A program made the position numbers and the translations under genes. The notes beneath the pieces were generated by a model that saw only the letters and a program-made list of their open reading frames with translations, did no database searches and had not been told where the DNA came from. Below, piece after piece: positions 5,756 through 5,788 of a stretch of 5,788 bases of DNA. Each line of letters starts with the position of its first letter. Position 1 is the first letter of the stretch. Origin of the DNA: Acidobacteriota bacterium (GTDB lineage Bacteria > Acidobacteriota > Terriglobia > Acidiferrales > UBA7541); assembly GCA_003153585.1 (NCBI GenBank), contig PLZZ01000207.1, positions 2,257 to 8,044 on the forward strand, read 5' to 3'.

Positions 5756-5788
5756 TTGCGGGTGCCGCATCCTTTGCGTTTTTCTTTT

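Larger units (their letters stand above)
5432..5788. other. Gene-poor spacer with several hairpins
   Basis: No convincing coding region is seen in these 357 nt. A 67-codon minus-strand frame here (5668-5465) runs straight through three hairpins and has an Arg/Pro-rich composition typical of translated repeats. The stretch contains at least five inverted repeats, listed separately, the first being a probable terminator. It also contains a TATAAT near the right edge that may serve a gene beyond the window. The arrangement resembles a cluster of REP-like intergenic elements. Whether these units recur in this genome cannot be judged from one window. Confidence 0.6.

Overview
The window looks like a chromosomal fragment from a GC-rich Gram-negative soil bacterium. 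Acidobacteriota is my best guess, from memory only: a secreted M1 peptidase with C-terminal HEAT repeats, a secreted TPR protein, an SDR with an unusual active site, and an intergenic spacer full of GC-rich hairpins would all fit. No rRNA, tRNA, CRISPR array, integrase or transposase is visible, so the taxonomic guess rests on style rather than on a marker gene.

Layout. Positions 1-1331 hold two minus-strand genes read right to left: an ICMT/PEMT-like membrane methyltransferase (1331 to 723), then, 18 nt later, an exported TPR protein (704 to 1) whose 3' end runs off the window. Positions 1332-1495 are a divergent intergenic region. Positions 1496-2656 hold a plus-strand pair, a small single-domain cupin and an SDR-family protein, separated by 3 nt and probably translationally coupled. 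A 93-nt gap (2657-2749) carries a perfect TATAAT and a strong Shine-Dalgarno in front of the largest gene, a secreted M1-family metallopeptidase (2750-5431) with HEAT-like repeats and a coiled-coil tail. The last 357 nt (5432-5788) contain no convincing gene. They hold a probable terminator, several further GC-rich hairpins that look like dispersed intergenic repeats, and a promoter-like TATAAT at the right edge.

The genes do not form an obvious single pathway. The minus-strand pair probably acts at the membrane and in the periplasm, the cupin/SDR pair is cytoplasmic small-molecule metabolism of unknown substrate, and the M1 enzyme probably trims peptides in the periplasm or outside the cell. 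I see no convincing new defence, mobile or biosynthetic system. The points most worth a second look are the SDR, where three of the four classical catalytic positions are replaced, the hairpin-dense spacer after the peptidase gene, and the coiled-coil tail on the peptidase.
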